Shown here: piece by piece, positions 16,198 through 26,913 of the stretch
Layout of the letters: the number at the start of each line of letters is the position of its first letter
Position numbering within the stretch: the first letter of the stretch is position 1
Source of the DNA: Caproiciproducens galactitolivorans
Lineage (GTDB): Bacteria > Bacillota > Clostridia > Oscillospirales > Acutalibacteraceae
Assembly (NCBI RefSeq): GCF_026672255.1
Contig: NZ_JAPOHA010000003.1
Span: forward strand, 186,001 to 250,000
Direction of reading: 5' to 3'
DNA: 64,000 nt
The notes under the pieces: generated by a model
The model's input: only the letters and a program-made list of their open reading frames with translations
What the model was told of the DNA's origin: nothing
The model's database searches: none
Program-made: the position numbers and the translations under genes

Positions 16198-17019
16198 ATG
16201 GCAGACATGAAAGGATCGGCCGGCCTGAAAATTCTGAATACGGCCGCATTTGTTTTTATGGTCATTGTTAATATCCTCGCGAACCTTCTGCCGATTAACG
16301 GAGTTACTACGGGGCAGGTGTCGGATGCCTATCCCAATCTTTTTACCCCATCCTCCTACACGTTTTCCATTTGGGGGTTCATCTATTTCCTGCTGGCGCT
16401 GTTTGTGCTTTACCAGTTCGGTACTTTTAACGGAAGTGAAGATGCCCGGGAAGATTACATAAAGGAAATCGGATATGCATTTGCGGTAGCCTCCTTGGCT
16501 AACGCGGCGTGGATTTTTGCTTGGCATTACCGCCTGACGCTCCTTTCCGCCCTGTTTATGCTGGTTCTGCTGGGCAGTCTGGAAGTCATTGTGTCAAGAC
16601 TGAGCAAAAAAGAATTTTCCGGTAAAGAGAAGCTTTTCGTCAAGCTTCCGTTCAGTATTTCTTTCGGATGGATTACCGCCGCCGCCCTTGTCAATATCAT
16701 CGTCTGGCTGGTCAGCATAGGATTCACCGGATTTTCAAACCAGGTATGGACGGCAATTGCAATGGTATTGGTGCTCCTCGCGGGCGTGTCCGGAATTGTG
16801 AATCTGAAAGATGTCGGCTATGGTCTGGCCATTCTTTGGACGTTTGTCGGAATCCTAATGAAGCATATTTCGTCAAACGGATACAACGGCCAGTATCACG
16901 CGGTGATCATTCTGGCGGTTTTCGGAATTATTGTCCTGGTGTTTTCCATTCTCTTTCTATTGGCGGCGAACAAAAGCACCCGCTCAAGCTGTAAATTCAG
17001 CTTTATTATTCATACATAA
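16198..17019 (+). CDS. TspO/MBR-like tryptophan-rich membrane protein (long form)
   Basis: This 273-residue integral membrane protein has about eight hydrophobic segments. It contains FTPSSYTFSIWGFIYFLLA near residue 50 and AWIFAWHY near residue 105. The Trp- and Tyr-rich pattern fits the tryptophan-rich sensory protein (TspO/MBR) superfamily, but at greater length than classic TspO (about 160 residues). A GTG at 16189 is possible. The ATG at 16198 is preferred with its GGGGGTGAT site. Ligand and function are unknown. Confidence 0.6.
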   Translation: MADMKGSAGLKILNTAAFVFMVIVNILANLLPINGVTTGQVSDAYPNLFTPSSYTFSIWGFIYFLLALFVLYQFGTFNGSEDAREDYIKEIGYAFAVASLANAAWIFAWHYRLTLLSALFMLVLLGSLEVIVSRLSKKEFSGKEKLFVKLPFSISFGWITAAALVNIIVWLVSIGFTGFSNQVWTAIAMVLVLLAGVSGIVNLKDVGYGLAILWTFVGILMKHISSNGYNGQYHAVIILAVFGIIVLVFSILFLLAANKSTRSSCKFSFIIHT

Positions 17020-17020
17020 G

Positions 17021-17056
17021 AAAGAGGCTTGCAGTTGGTAGCTGTAAGCCTCTTTT
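17021..17056 (+). terminator. Intrinsic terminator after the TspO-like gene
   Basis: The stem AAGAGGCTT-CAG / CTG-AAGCCTCTT ends in TTTTCC and lies directly after the stop codon. The following 300 bp up to the response regulator has no convincing gene, only the promoter at 17225. Confidence 0.75.
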
Positions 17057-17224
17057 CCATAGGAGTGCGTCCGTTTGGAAGCGGGATTGATACAACGGTA
17101 TGTCTTTGGAACCAAGTGATCAAATTTCGCTTTTTTCCCTGTTTTTAAGTATATTGCTGAGAAGGTTAAAAAGGCGAACAGACAGCGGGAATGCCGCATT
17201 CATCCTAAATTCGGCAATGTTCGT

Positions 17225-17253
17225 TGACTTTTCGGCGGTACCAATTTATAATG
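17225..17253 (+). promoter_or_regulatory. SigA-type promoter of the two-component operon
   Basis: TTGACT at 17225-17230 and TATAAT at 17248-17253 are separated by 17 bp. This leaves a leader of about 100 nt before the response regulator. Confidence 0.8.
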
Positions 17254-17358
17254 GAATTAATTTACAAAATGAGACAAAATGAAATTTCTATGCAACAATT
17301 TTCCATAAGAAATAAAATTCGTATCTCATAATTCCCATCTTAGAGAGGATGCAAAGCA

Positions 17359-18057
17359 ATGCCCGGTCAAAGAATACTGATTATAGATGATGATAAAAAC
17401 AGCGTCCGCTTTCTGGAATTGGAATTAGTTCACGAAGGGTACTCCGTGGAAAAGGAGTATGACGGTTTCAGCGGCCTTGAGCGCGCCCTGAGGGAAGAGT
17501 TCGACCTCATCCTGCTGGACGTCATGCTGCCGTCGATGGACGGGATGGAAATCCTGAAACGATTCCGGAACGCTTCGAAAACGCCGGTCATTATGCTTAC
17601 GGCGAAGGACGCGGTTGCGGACAAGGTTTCGGGGCTGGACGGCGGCGCGAACGATTATCTGACCAAACCGTTTGCAATTGAAGAACTCCTTGCCCGTATG
17701 CGTTCGGCGCTGAAAAAAACGGCGCCCCCGGAGCCGCCCAAAATTCTGACGGCGGGGAAACTGGTTGTTGATCACTCGAAGCATCTGGTGACCTATGCAG
17801 GGGAACCGGTTTATTTAACAAAGCGCGAATTTGATCTCCTATATTATCTTTTAAAAAATCACGATACGGTATGTTCCCGCGACCGCTTGATGGAACAGGT
17901 GTGGGGGTACCATTTTAAGGGCGAAACAAATCTGGTGGATGTTTACATACGTTATCTCCGCAATAAAATTGACTATCCGTATCATCTGGAACTGATACGG
18001 ACTATCCGCGGCGTAGGATACATCATTAACTTAAATGAAAAAAATGAACCGATTTAA
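17359..18057 (+). CDS. OmpR/PhoB-family response regulator
   Basis: This 232-residue protein has a receiver domain with the acidic pair DDD at residues 10-12, the phospho-acceptor Asp54 in LILLDVMLPSMDG, and Lys in TKPFAIEELLARM. It is followed by a winged-helix DNA-binding domain (about 130-228) with REFDLLYYLLKNHDTVCSRDRL. It is cotranscribed with the histidine kinase, whose gene starts 23 bp before this stop codon. The target genes and signal are not evident. Confidence 0.93.
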   Translation: MPGQRILIIDDDKNSVRFLELELVHEGYSVEKEYDGFSGLERALREEFDLILLDVMLPSMDGMEILKRFRNASKTPVIMLTAKDAVADKVSGLDGGANDYLTKPFAIEELLARMRSALKKTAPPEPPKILTAGKLVVDHSKHLVTYAGEPVYLTKREFDLLYYLLKNHDTVCSRDRLMEQVWGYHFKGETNLVDVYIRYLRNKIDYPYHLELIRTIRGVGYIINLNEKNEPI

Positions 18058-19399
18058 AAATTTTAGCTGGTCCGGCAGGAAAAACATGAAATTCTCGATT
18101 GCCTTTAAAGCGACCGCGATTTATACGACGATCTTCGGGCTGCTTCTTGCCGCTGCTGTGGGAGTCCTTTCGTGGGCGGTTACGGTTCGGGCTGTACATA
18201 TGCAGCGTCTGGACAATATTGCTTCGTTTGTGGAGGAACATCTGGAACGTGAGCAAAGGCGCATTGATTTCGAATCCTTTGCAAAGGCGAACAGGGTCTA
18301 TATTGAAGTCCGTTTCGAGCAGACGGACCGTGCTGTCCGTTTCGGGGAAATGCCGGCCGGCGGGGGAAATTATGCGGACACCGTAAGGCGTATCGACCGC
18401 CCCGGAAAGGGGGCTTTTGTGAGGGTAGTCGACTGTGAAAGTACTTCCGTCGTGGGCAACCTTTCCGTTCCGGGCTTTTTGGTGATTCTGTCCGCTTTGC
18501 TTTTACTGGCTGCCGTATACGGCGCGTTTCTTATGCGGAAAATGATGCGTCCGATTTACGACATGACCTGTACGGCGCGTTCCATTTCCGCAAATGACCT
18601 CAGCAAGCGCATCGATACCGTCCATTCCCACGATGAACTGAAAGAATTGGCGGAAACGTTCAACGAAATGCTGGATCGCATACAGGCGTCCTATGAACAG
18701 CAGAATCAGTTTGTTTCCGATGCCTCCCATGAGCTGCGCACGCCGCTTTCGGTCATTTCCGGCTACGCGAATCTCCTGCGCCGCTGGGGCAGCGGGGACG
18801 CGGAAATAAGGGACGAGTCCGTTGCGAAAATCGTGGAGGAGACCGAAAATATGCGGCAGCTTGTGGAACGCCTTCTGTTTCTGGCGCGGGCCGATCAGAA
18901 AACCCAGCCCATCCGCTTTGAGCGGTTTAACGTCAGCGGGCTGGTGCAGGATATTGCCGAAGATACCGAACTGATCAGCGGGGAACATTTCATTGTGTCG
19001 GAGATAGAGCCGGATGTTTTCCTTACCGCGGACCCGGATTTAATCAAACAGGCGGTGCGTGCGGTACTGGAAAACAGCATGCATTATACGCCTTCAGGCG
19101 GGACCATCCGTGTTTCCTGCCGCCGGGGAGACGGCTGTGTTGAAATTGAAGTCGCCGATACCGGCATAGGAATCGCGGAAAAAGACCTTCCTTATATTTT
19201 CGACCGCTTCTATAAAGCCGATACCGTGCGGTCGCGCGAAGCAAAGGAATCGTCCGGGCTGGGGCTGTCCATCGTAAAATGGATTGTGGAACGCCACAGC
19301 GGAGAAATCCGCGTGGAAAGCAAGCCCGGAACAGGAACAAAAATCCGGTTTATCCTGCCGGAAGAACAGAATACGGAAGCGGACGAACGCCCGGTCTGA
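18035..19399 (+). CDS. Membrane sensor histidine kinase
   Basis: This is a kinase of up to 454 residues. It has a membrane segment near 27-52, a short extracytoplasmic domain (about 55-145), a second membrane segment (about 146-167), and a HAMP linker. The HisKA H-box SHELRTPLSVISG holds His232, and the HATPase domain has N (LENSMHYTPSGG), G1 (DTGIGIA) and G2 (GLGLSIVKW) boxes. The longest frame starts at 18035. An ATG at 18086, with a CAGGAAAAAC site, begins MKFSIAFKATAIY and may be the real start. It partners the preceding response regulator. Confidence 0.92.
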   Translation: MKKMNRFKNFSWSGRKNMKFSIAFKATAIYTTIFGLLLAAAVGVLSWAVTVRAVHMQRLDNIASFVEEHLEREQRRIDFESFAKANRVYIEVRFEQTDRAVRFGEMPAGGGNYADTVRRIDRPGKGAFVRVVDCESTSVVGNLSVPGFLVILSALLLLAAVYGAFLMRKMMRPIYDMTCTARSISANDLSKRIDTVHSHDELKELAETFNEMLDRIQASYEQQNQFVSDASHELRTPLSVISGYANLLRRWGSGDAEIRDESVAKIVEETENMRQLVERLLFLARADQKTQPIRFERFNVSGLVQDIAEDTELISGEHFIVSEIEPDVFLTADPDLIKQAVRAVLENSMHYTPSGGTIRVSCRRGDGCVEIEVADTGIGIAEKDLPYIFDRFYKADTVRSREAKESSGLGLSIVKWIVERHSGEIRVESKPGTGTKIRFILPEEQNTEADERPV

Positions 19400-19611
19400 A
19401 TGGGAACGAGACCAGTAAAAACAGACAATGATAAAATACCCCCTGATGCAGGATAATAAGCTGCGTCAGCGATCGTAAATCAAAACCACGCGTTGAACGC
19501 GTGGTATGCACAAGCCCTAGAAGGGCATAGTACTGGCATACGTCTTAAGACGCACTGAAATAGTTTACCAACCGCATTACTTTTACAGGCCGCCGCTAAA
19601 GCGGCCTTCTT

Positions 19612-20082
19612 TTATGCCTTTGATTCCTTGCTACCCGTAAACGGGTCTATATATTCTTTAAAACTTATCTGATCTGCGGCAATATCCTCTTGCAATTGAT
19701 TTTTGATATATTCTTCAATTGCTTTTTTATTGCGGCCTACCGTGTCAACATAATATCCACGGCACCAAAAATGCCGAGTTCCATACCTGTATTTTAAGTT
19801 TGCATGTCTATCAAATATCATCAAGCTACTTTTTCCCTTAAGATACCCCATGAATTGTGCTACGCTAATGTGCGGCGGTATACTCACCAACATGTGAATA
19901 TGGTCTGGGCATGCCTGTGCTTCAATGATTTCTACGCCTTTTTGCTCACACAATTTTCTCAGTATCTTCCCTATATCCGCTTTTATCTTCCCATATATTT
20001 CTTTTCTACGATATTTTGGAGCAAATACAACATGGTACTGGCATCTCCACTTCGAATGTGATAGACTTTGTATGTCTTTCAT
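19612..20082 (-). CDS. tnpA: IS200/IS605-family transposase TnpA (Y1 HUH)
   Basis: This 156-residue protein has the HUH motif HIH at residues 61-63 and the catalytic Tyr125 in AIEEYIKNQ. It is full length for the family and appears intact. It cuts and joins single-stranded DNA at hairpin-marked ends during replication. A strong AGGAGGTT ribosome site precedes the ATG. A minimal ATG-TCA-TGA frame overlaps the start codon. The site is also predicted to be hidden in a hairpin. Confidence 0.93.
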   Translation of the reverse strand: MKDIQSLSHSKWRCQYHVVFAPKYRRKEIYGKIKADIGKILRKLCEQKGVEIIEAQACPDHIHMLVSIPPHISVAQFMGYLKGKSSLMIFDRHANLKYRYGTRHFWCRGYYVDTVGRNKKAIEEYIKNQLQEDIAADQISFKEYIDPFTGSKESKA

Positions 20083-20087
20083 GACAT

Positions 20088-20149
20088 AACCTCCTTTTGT
20101 TTTCTTAATGCGGTTGGCAAACCTGCATCTATTTTAACAAAAGGAGGTT
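20088..20149 (-). promoter_or_regulatory. Hairpin hiding the tnpA ribosome binding site
   Basis: AACCTCCTTTTGTT (20088-20101) and AACAAAAGGAGGTT (20136-20149) are exact inverted copies of 14 bp with a loop of about 34 nt. On the tnpA transcript the ribosome site is the 3' arm of this stem. In IS200 of enterobacteria a 5' UTR stem that sequesters the ribosome site keeps transposase levels very low. This appears to be an equivalent arrangement. Confidence 0.75.
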
Positions 20150-20221
20150 TTCTTGTATCTAAAGATTTTTTATCCCACCAGCAAAGCTGGTGGTTCTTTG
20201 CGCTTAAGCTATAATAGAAAA

Positions 20222-20252
20222 AAGAGATGCTTTTTAAAAGGGCATCTCTTTT
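20222..20252. terminator. Hairpin between the two insertion sequences
   Basis: AAAGAGATGC and GGGCATCTCTTT form a stem flanked by A-rich and T-rich tracts, so it could terminate from either side. It lies between the IS200-like element and the IS3 element and may shield them from outside transcription. Confidence 0.5.
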
Positions 20253-20360
20253 TCTTTCTATGGTATAAAATCCACCAGTTCTGTGAAGTGATAACCTGTA
20301 AGTAGACAGAAAAACCACTGTTTACTTACAGGTTATACTTTTATTGGGGAGTGAAAAAGG

Positions 20361-20699
20361 ATGGGTAAAAAAGGTGGAACAAGAAGATATTTCAGTAAAG
20401 GGTACAAACTTTCAGTTGTAAAGAGGAATATCGATGGTGAGAGCAGCGGAAAGCTTTCAAAAGAATTGGGATTAGACAAATCACGGATCTGCCATTGGGC
20501 AAGAGCATACCGGGATAAAGGTGAGATTGGGCTGGAGACGAAACGGCATCCTGGGAACCCTTTACTCACTTATCAAAAACGAAAAAGATTATCCACGGAA
20601 GATCAATTGCGATATGAGTTGGCAAAAAAGGATATTGAACTGGCTAAGCTAAAAAAACTGTTAGAATATCAGAGGGGGAATGCCGGAAAAGGCAGCTGA
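20361..20699 (+). CDS. IS3-family transposase OrfA
   Basis: This 112-residue protein has an N-terminal helix-turn-helix (RYFSKGYKLSVVKRNIDGESSGKLSKELG region). A second DNA-binding segment follows, with a C-terminal Leu-rich coiled stretch (ELAKKDIELAKLKKLLEY). Within its last codons lies a CTA-AAA-AAA-CTG slippery run at 20649-20660, where ribosomes can shift -1 into orfB. Confidence 0.88.
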   Translation: MGKKGGTRRYFSKGYKLSVVKRNIDGESSGKLSKELGLDKSRICHWARAYRDKGEIGLETKRHPGNPLLTYQKRKRLSTEDQLRYELAKKDIELAKLKKLLEYQRGNAGKGS

Positions 20700-21571
20700 A
20701 GCGGCTATACTACAACTCCATATTAGAATTAAGCAGTCATTATGCAACCATCTGGCTATGTCAGGAATTTGGTGTATCACGGTCGGGATATTACAAGTGG
20801 ATACGCCGTAAGGATAAGCCGAATTATTCGGAAATTCAGAAGCACGAAATCATTTCCATGATTCGAGAAATACATAGTGAAAAGCCAAGCTTTGGTTATC
20901 GGAGAATCCGTAACCGCATTTTAGCCAATACCGGCTGGTACGTCTGTCTGCCCCGTGTTTTAGCCTGTATGCGGGCCGCCGGCATTCAGTCGAAAGCAAG
21001 AAAGAAAAAGCACTGGGGCGGAGTGGGAAAGCCTCATCCTGTCTTTCCAAATATCCTCGCCCGTCAGTTCTATTCACAGATACCCTTACAAAAAGTTGTA
21101 ACAGACATTACAGAGTTTTATTGGCATGGCAGGAAATGCTTCTTTACTTGTTATTTGGATCTATTCAACAACGAGATGCTTTCCTGGAATCTTGACTTCC
21201 GAGAGGATTTGCCCTTTATTCTGAAGCCCTTAAAAGAATTTCTTCAAATCCGTCGAAAAGCCTCTGTACAGAAGACTATCATCCACACAGACCAGGGATC
21301 GCAATATTGCTCTCCGGCTTTTACCACCCTGCTGAAACGTAACGGTATTATTCAAAGCATGTCCCGAGCCGGGACTCCTCACGACAATGCTGTCATCGAA
21401 AGTTTCTTTGGCTGGTTTAAAGAGGAGTTAAATCTTGATTTTCATTTCAAACAATTAAATGACATTTTCCTGGTTATCAAACAAGCTGTGACCTATTTTA
21501 ATTTTCAAAGGCCTGTATCTAAACTGAATTACAAAACCCCTGTCCAGTTTCGTTTGGACAGGGGTACATAA
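20648..21571 (+). CDS. IS3-family transposase OrfB, expressed by -1 frameshift
   Basis: The frame is open from the stop at 20645-20647 and has no good start before the ATG at 20858. However, the coding sequence clearly begins earlier (SRSGYYKWIRRKDKP precedes that ATG). It is therefore most likely made as an OrfAB fusion by -1 slippage at the A7 run at 20651-20657. It holds an rve integrase core with DDE residues in TDITEFYW, HTDQGSQY and NAVIESFFGWFKEEL. All catalytic residues are present, so the element may be active. Confidence 0.85.
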   Translation, partial: AKKTVRISEGECRKRQLKRLYYNSILELSSHYATIWLCQEFGVSRSGYYKWIRRKDKPNYSEIQKHEIISMIREIHSEKPSFGYRRIRNRILANTGWYVCLPRVLACMRAAGIQSKARKKKHWGGVGKPHPVFPNILARQFYSQIPLQKVVTDITEFYWHGRKCFFTCYLDLFNNEMLSWNLDFREDLPFILKPLKEFLQIRRKASVQKTIIHTDQGSQYCSPAFTTLLKRNGIIQSMSRAGTPHDNAVIESFFGWFKEELNLDFHFKQLNDIFLVIKQAVTYFNFQRPVSKLNYKTPVQFRLDRGT

Positions 21572-21604
21572 AAATTGTTTTTTCTGTCTACTTTCTATTG
21601 ACCA

Positions 21605-21770
21605 GTTCACTTAGCTGGAGGTTTTGACTATCTTATCATTTCTTGCAAAGAAAAGTATCCGGTGTTACAATAATCCAAAATAGAAACTTCTAATTAAATG
21701 TTTTGCTCCCCGGATTTTCCCCTTCCTTTATCAGTCTCAATACGGTCAATACCATTCGAGGTGGAACTTT
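21605..21770. other. Gap between IS3 and the MFS pseudogene
   Basis: No gene is seen here. A GAGGTGGA ribosome site for the MFS frame is present near 21753, but no convincing promoter is visible. The insertion may have separated the gene from its promoter. Confidence 0.4.
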
Positions 21771-22969
21771 ATGGATGATAAGCTCAAAATTCGCAATAGA
21801 CTGAAAACCTGCGTAATGCTTGGTTCGTTTTCCTTTGGACTGATGGCTTTTCTTCTGCCGATTTACAGCAAACAAATCGGAGGAAACGCGGTAACCATCG
21901 GAGGAATGTTTTCCGTTTTCAGCATTGTCACGTTCCTGCTTCGCCCTTGGATTGGAAAAGGAATCGACCGCTAGGAAGAAAGCGGTTTATTGTCTGCTCC
22001 TTTTTGTTTTACGCGGCTTCCATGTTTCTGTTCTCTGTTTCAACCAGCATTACGCTTTTGTATATCAGCCGGTTAATACAGGCGGTCGGCGCGTCGTTTA
22101 TGTGGGTTACGGCTTATTCCATCGCGATGGATCTTTCGGACACGGAAAAGCGGGGTTCCTCCATTGGGCAGGTCGACGGAGCCAGCGCCAAAGGCGCGGT
22201 TTTGGGCGCTTGTATTGGTTTTGCGATTTTGGGCAGCGTGCCCTTTCTGCGCGGATGGAGCGCTTTGTTTAAAGGGTATGCTGTTTTGTCTCTCGCCGCG
22301 GCGCTGATTGCCTTCCGGTTTATCCCGGAAACAAAAAAAGAAATGCAGAAGGAAGAACATCTTCCGAATGAAAAAAAGCAGTTCGATAAAAATTTTCTGA
22401 AATTGCTGGCCATTGTTTTTATCAGCTCGATTTCGGCCTCCATGCTAAGTCCGCTGCTGATGATTTATCTTCAGGACAAATTCACGACGGAACCGAGTGT
22501 CATAGGGCTTGCCTACATACCGGCGGCCTTGGTCTATGCCCTGCTGCCTTCGAAGCTGGGAGGGGTCAGCGACAAAATCGGCCGGATTCCTCCGATGATT
22601 TTCGGGCTTTTGGGGTCCGGAATCGTATCCTTTGGGTTTACATACTGCAACAGTCTTGCCGTTTTAGTTCTTCTGTGGGTACTGGAATCGGTCGGAACGG
22701 TTATGGCGTCGCCCGCGGAAGAAGCGATGGTGGCGGACTTGACGCAGGAGAATTTCCGCGGTTCCGCTTATGGCTTCTATCTTTTTATATCCAGTTTGGG
22801 CGCGGCGATCGGCCCGCTGCTCGGCGGCTGGCTGTATGATTTTGCAGGGCACGCGGTTCCGTTTTATTTGAATGGGGCGATTTTGCTGCTCAATGCGCTG
22901 CTCGTTCTGATTTTATTTCAAAATCCGTTTTATCGGGAAAAGGTTTCCGGGAATGATTCTCCGGGTTAA
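21771..22969 (+). pseudogene. MFS transporter, interrupted by a frameshift
   Basis: Two overlapping frames encode consecutive parts of one major facilitator protein of about 400 residues. The first (21771-21974) ends LRPWIGKGIDR-stop. The second, open from about 21947, continues GRKRFIVCSFLFYAASMFLFS and runs to 22969. The MFS loop motif (G-D-R-x-GRKR) is restored by adding one base after the CGC at about 21970-21972. The rest reads cleanly with about 11 membrane segments. It is either a recent inactivating deletion or a sequencing error. The substrate is unknown, possibly drug efflux. Confidence 0.82.
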
Positions 22970-23071
22970 AGGTCCCGGCGGGAGTTTCCATCGATCAATT
23001 TAGGAGCGGAACCTTCGTGAAGCCGATCATAATTGAAGTACCGGAAATCCAAAAGCCATAAAAAAAGTTCG

Positions 23072-23112
23072 CCCAAAAAAGCTGTGGGATGATATCCCAT
23101 AGCTTTTTTGGG
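23072..23112. terminator. Hairpin terminator before the YyaL gene
   Basis: CCCAAAAAAGCTGTGGGAT and ATCCCATAGCTTTTTTGGG form a 19-bp stem with one G-U pair and a 3-nt loop. T- and A-tracts lie within the arms, so it could act on either strand. It lies about 100 bp after the MFS frame and 40 bp before the next start. Confidence 0.6.
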
Positions 23113-23151
23113 TATAGTAAGAAATGCAAAAATGGAAAAGGGCGTGATATT

Positions 23152-25173
<2,022 letters not shown>

Positions 25174-25182
<9 letters not shown>

Positions 25183-25752
25183 AACGGTTTTGGCCGCGTC
25201 TTCGCACGTCCGCATGGCTAAAATCGTCTGTTCAATCAGCTTGTCCAGATCCCAGCCGAGCATTTCCGCTCCGTTTCGGATGACGTCGCGAGAGCAGCCA
25301 GCGGCAAAACTCGCAGTTTTGAATTTCTTCTTGACGGATTTTAATTCCAGATCCTGCACGCTTTTTGAAGGCCGCATCAGAGCCACGGCGCCGATCAGCC
25401 CGGTCAGCTCGTCCACTGCGTAAAGCACCTTTTCCATGGTGTGCTCCGGCTTGATATCCACCGTCAGGTTATACCCATGGCTTGCCGTCGCATGAATGAT
25501 ATCCTCGCTGATCCCGTTTTCCCGCATGATTTCCTGCCCGCGGATACAGTGTTCCTCCGGGTAACGTTCAAAGTCCAGATCGTGAAGCAGCCCGACGATG
25601 CCCCAGAAATCCTGTTCCTCTTTAAAACCGAGCGTATCCGCAAAATACCGCATGGTGCCTTCGACGGTCAGGGCATGCTTCAGATGAAACGGGTCCTGAT
25701 TGTATTTTGTGAGCAAAGCCCAGGCCTGCTCGCGGGTGATGTTCAGATTCAT
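25174..25752 (-). CDS. HD-domain hydrolase (HDIG type)
   Basis: This 192-residue protein has metal-site residues in [31 protein letters not shown] and TASHGYN, in the order of an HD-superfamily phosphohydrolase. The frame is open upstream to 25827. The ATG at 25752 follows a GGAAGGGATTTCAC site and gives the usual short N-terminus. The gene is monocistronic and convergent with the YyaL gene. The substrate is unknown. Confidence 0.78.
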
Positions 25753-25972
25753 GTGAAATCCTTCCCTTCCGTATCCTTTTTCGTTGGATTTGCCTTTTAT
25801 CATACTGTGCGGAGAATAAAAAGTCAATACATTACTATCATGATAGGAAAAGTAGGTTATTTTTTCTATACGGCCATTGTAAACGCCGAACCGTTACGCT
25901 ATAATTTAAACCGAAATAAACGGGGACATTGGCGGGAAAACGCCGATGCTGCGCATACAGGTGGGAATTTTT

Positions 25973-26725
25973 ATGTTGAACGAATTTTCCAGGTCGGAGC
26001 TCCTGTTCGGAGCGGCTGCCATGCAAAAGCTTCAGGAAGCGGCCGTTGCGGTCTTTGGGGTCGGCGGGGTCGGTTCTTATACGGTGGAGGCGCTGGCGCG
26101 CGGGGGAATCGGGCGCATCGCGCTGTTTGACGACGACAAGGTCTGCCTTACCAATATCAACCGCCAGATGATCGCTACGCGAAAAACGATCGGAAAGCCG
26201 AAGGTCGAGGTAATGCGCGACCGCATTCTGGATATTAACCCGAATGCGCAGGTCGAAATCTACCCGATGTTTTATACGGCGGAAAACGCCGACACAGTGG
26301 ATTTGTCCGGCTTTTCCTATATTGTGGACGCGATTGATACGATTTCTTCCAAGCTGGTTCTGATCGAAAAGGCAAAAGCGGCGGGGGTTCCGATTATCAG
26401 CTGCATGGGAGCGGGAAACAAGCTGGACCCGACGAAATTTGAAGTGGCGGATATCTATCAAACCTCGGTTTGCCCCCTTGCCCGCGTAATGCGGACCGAA
26501 CTTCGCAAGCGGAAGGTAGACTCGCTGAAAGTAGTGTATTCGAAAGAGCCCGCGCTTACCCCGCTTGCGGATGAGGCGAACAGCTGTAAAAATCACTGCG
26601 TCTGCCCGCCGGGAACCAAACGGAAATGTTCCGTCCGGCGCCAGATTCCCGGAAGCAACTCGTTTGTGCCGCCCGTTGCCGGAATGATTCTGGCCGGTGA
26701 AGTGATTAAAGACCTTATAAAATAA
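25973..26725 (+). CDS. tcdA: tRNA threonylcarbamoyladenosine dehydratase-like E1 enzyme
   Basis: This 250-residue ThiF/MoeB-family protein starts MLNEFSRSELLFG. It has the ATP-binding GVGGVGSYTVEALARGGIG near residue 30 and DDDKVCLTNINRQ near residue 55. A Cys-rich segment (SCKNHCVCPPGTKRKC) follows near residue 205. TcdA/CsdL enzymes cyclise t6A to ct6A at position 37 of ANN-decoding tRNAs. An ATG at 25946 is possible; 25973 has the AGGTGGG site. A terminator follows. Confidence 0.85.
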   Translation: MLNEFSRSELLFGAAAMQKLQEAAVAVFGVGGVGSYTVEALARGGIGRIALFDDDKVCLTNINRQMIATRKTIGKPKVEVMRDRILDINPNAQVEIYPMFYTAENADTVDLSGFSYIVDAIDTISSKLVLIEKAKAAGVPIISCMGAGNKLDPTKFEVADIYQTSVCPLARVMRTELRKRKVDSLKVVYSKEPALTPLADEANSCKNHCVCPPGTKRKCSVRRQIPGSNSFVPPVAGMILAGEVIKDLIK

Positions 26726-26738
26726 CATATCCGAATGA

Positions 26739-26768
26739 AAACAGGTTCTTTTGGGAGCCTGTTTTTTT
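26739..26768 (+). terminator. Intrinsic terminator after tcdA
   Basis: AACAGG-TC and GG-GCCTGTT arms are followed by seven T residues, 13 bp after the stop codon. Confidence 0.85.
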
Positions 26769-26913
26769 ATCGAGAAAGGCACGCCGGATGTCGGCGGGAA
26801 TCCGTCTCCTCATGACACTTTATGTAGCGGTATTTGCATGGAATATGAATATATGTACGAAAATGCAATCAATTAAAATAATTTTGCATATTTTCTATTG
26901 CAAACTTGCAGAT

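Larger units (their letters stand above)
19484..20205 (-). mobile_element. IS200/IS605-family insertion sequence, tnpA only
   Basis: The element carries a single Y1 transposase gene flanked by small hairpins typical of this family. One is ACCACGCGTT/AACGCGTGGT at 19485-19505, the other CCACCAGC/GCTGGTGG at 20175-20193. Further stems (GCCCT/AGGGC near 19514, GGCCGC/GCGGCC near 19590) lie inside the right end. No tnpB is present. An inverted pair CCAACCGCATTA / TAATGCGGTTGG flanks tnpA. The exact cleavage sites cannot be fixed, so the ends are approximate. Confidence 0.8.
20289..21604 (+). mobile_element. IS3-family insertion sequence
   Basis: The element has two overlapping frames (orfA, orfB) and imperfect terminal inverted repeats. 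The left end starts TGATAACCTGTAAGTAGACA. The right end, read on the minus strand, starts TGGTCAATAGAAAGTAGACA; both share AAGTAGACAGAAAAA. The ends have the TG...CA form of the family. Direct target repeats are not seen at these borders, so the ends may be off by a few bases or one flank has changed. Confidence 0.82.

Noticed and set aside
17100-17282. 60-codon frame before the response regulator
   Set aside because: It spans the promoter at 17225-17253 and has no ribosome site or homology that I can recognise.
20361-21571. IS3 orfB judged as a pseudogene because it lacks a start codon
   Set aside because: The A7 slippery run and the -1 phasing fit normal programmed frameshifting of this family, and the DDE residues are intact.
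20285-21608. Target-site duplication for the IS3 element
   Set aside because: Bases next to the assigned ends (GAAG left, GTTC right) are not direct repeats. I could not find a convincing 3-4 bp duplication.
25441-26130. 229-codon plus-strand frame overlapping the HD gene and the start of tcdA
   Set aside because: It is antisense to the HD gene and in a different frame from tcdA. Its composition is that of a shadow frame.
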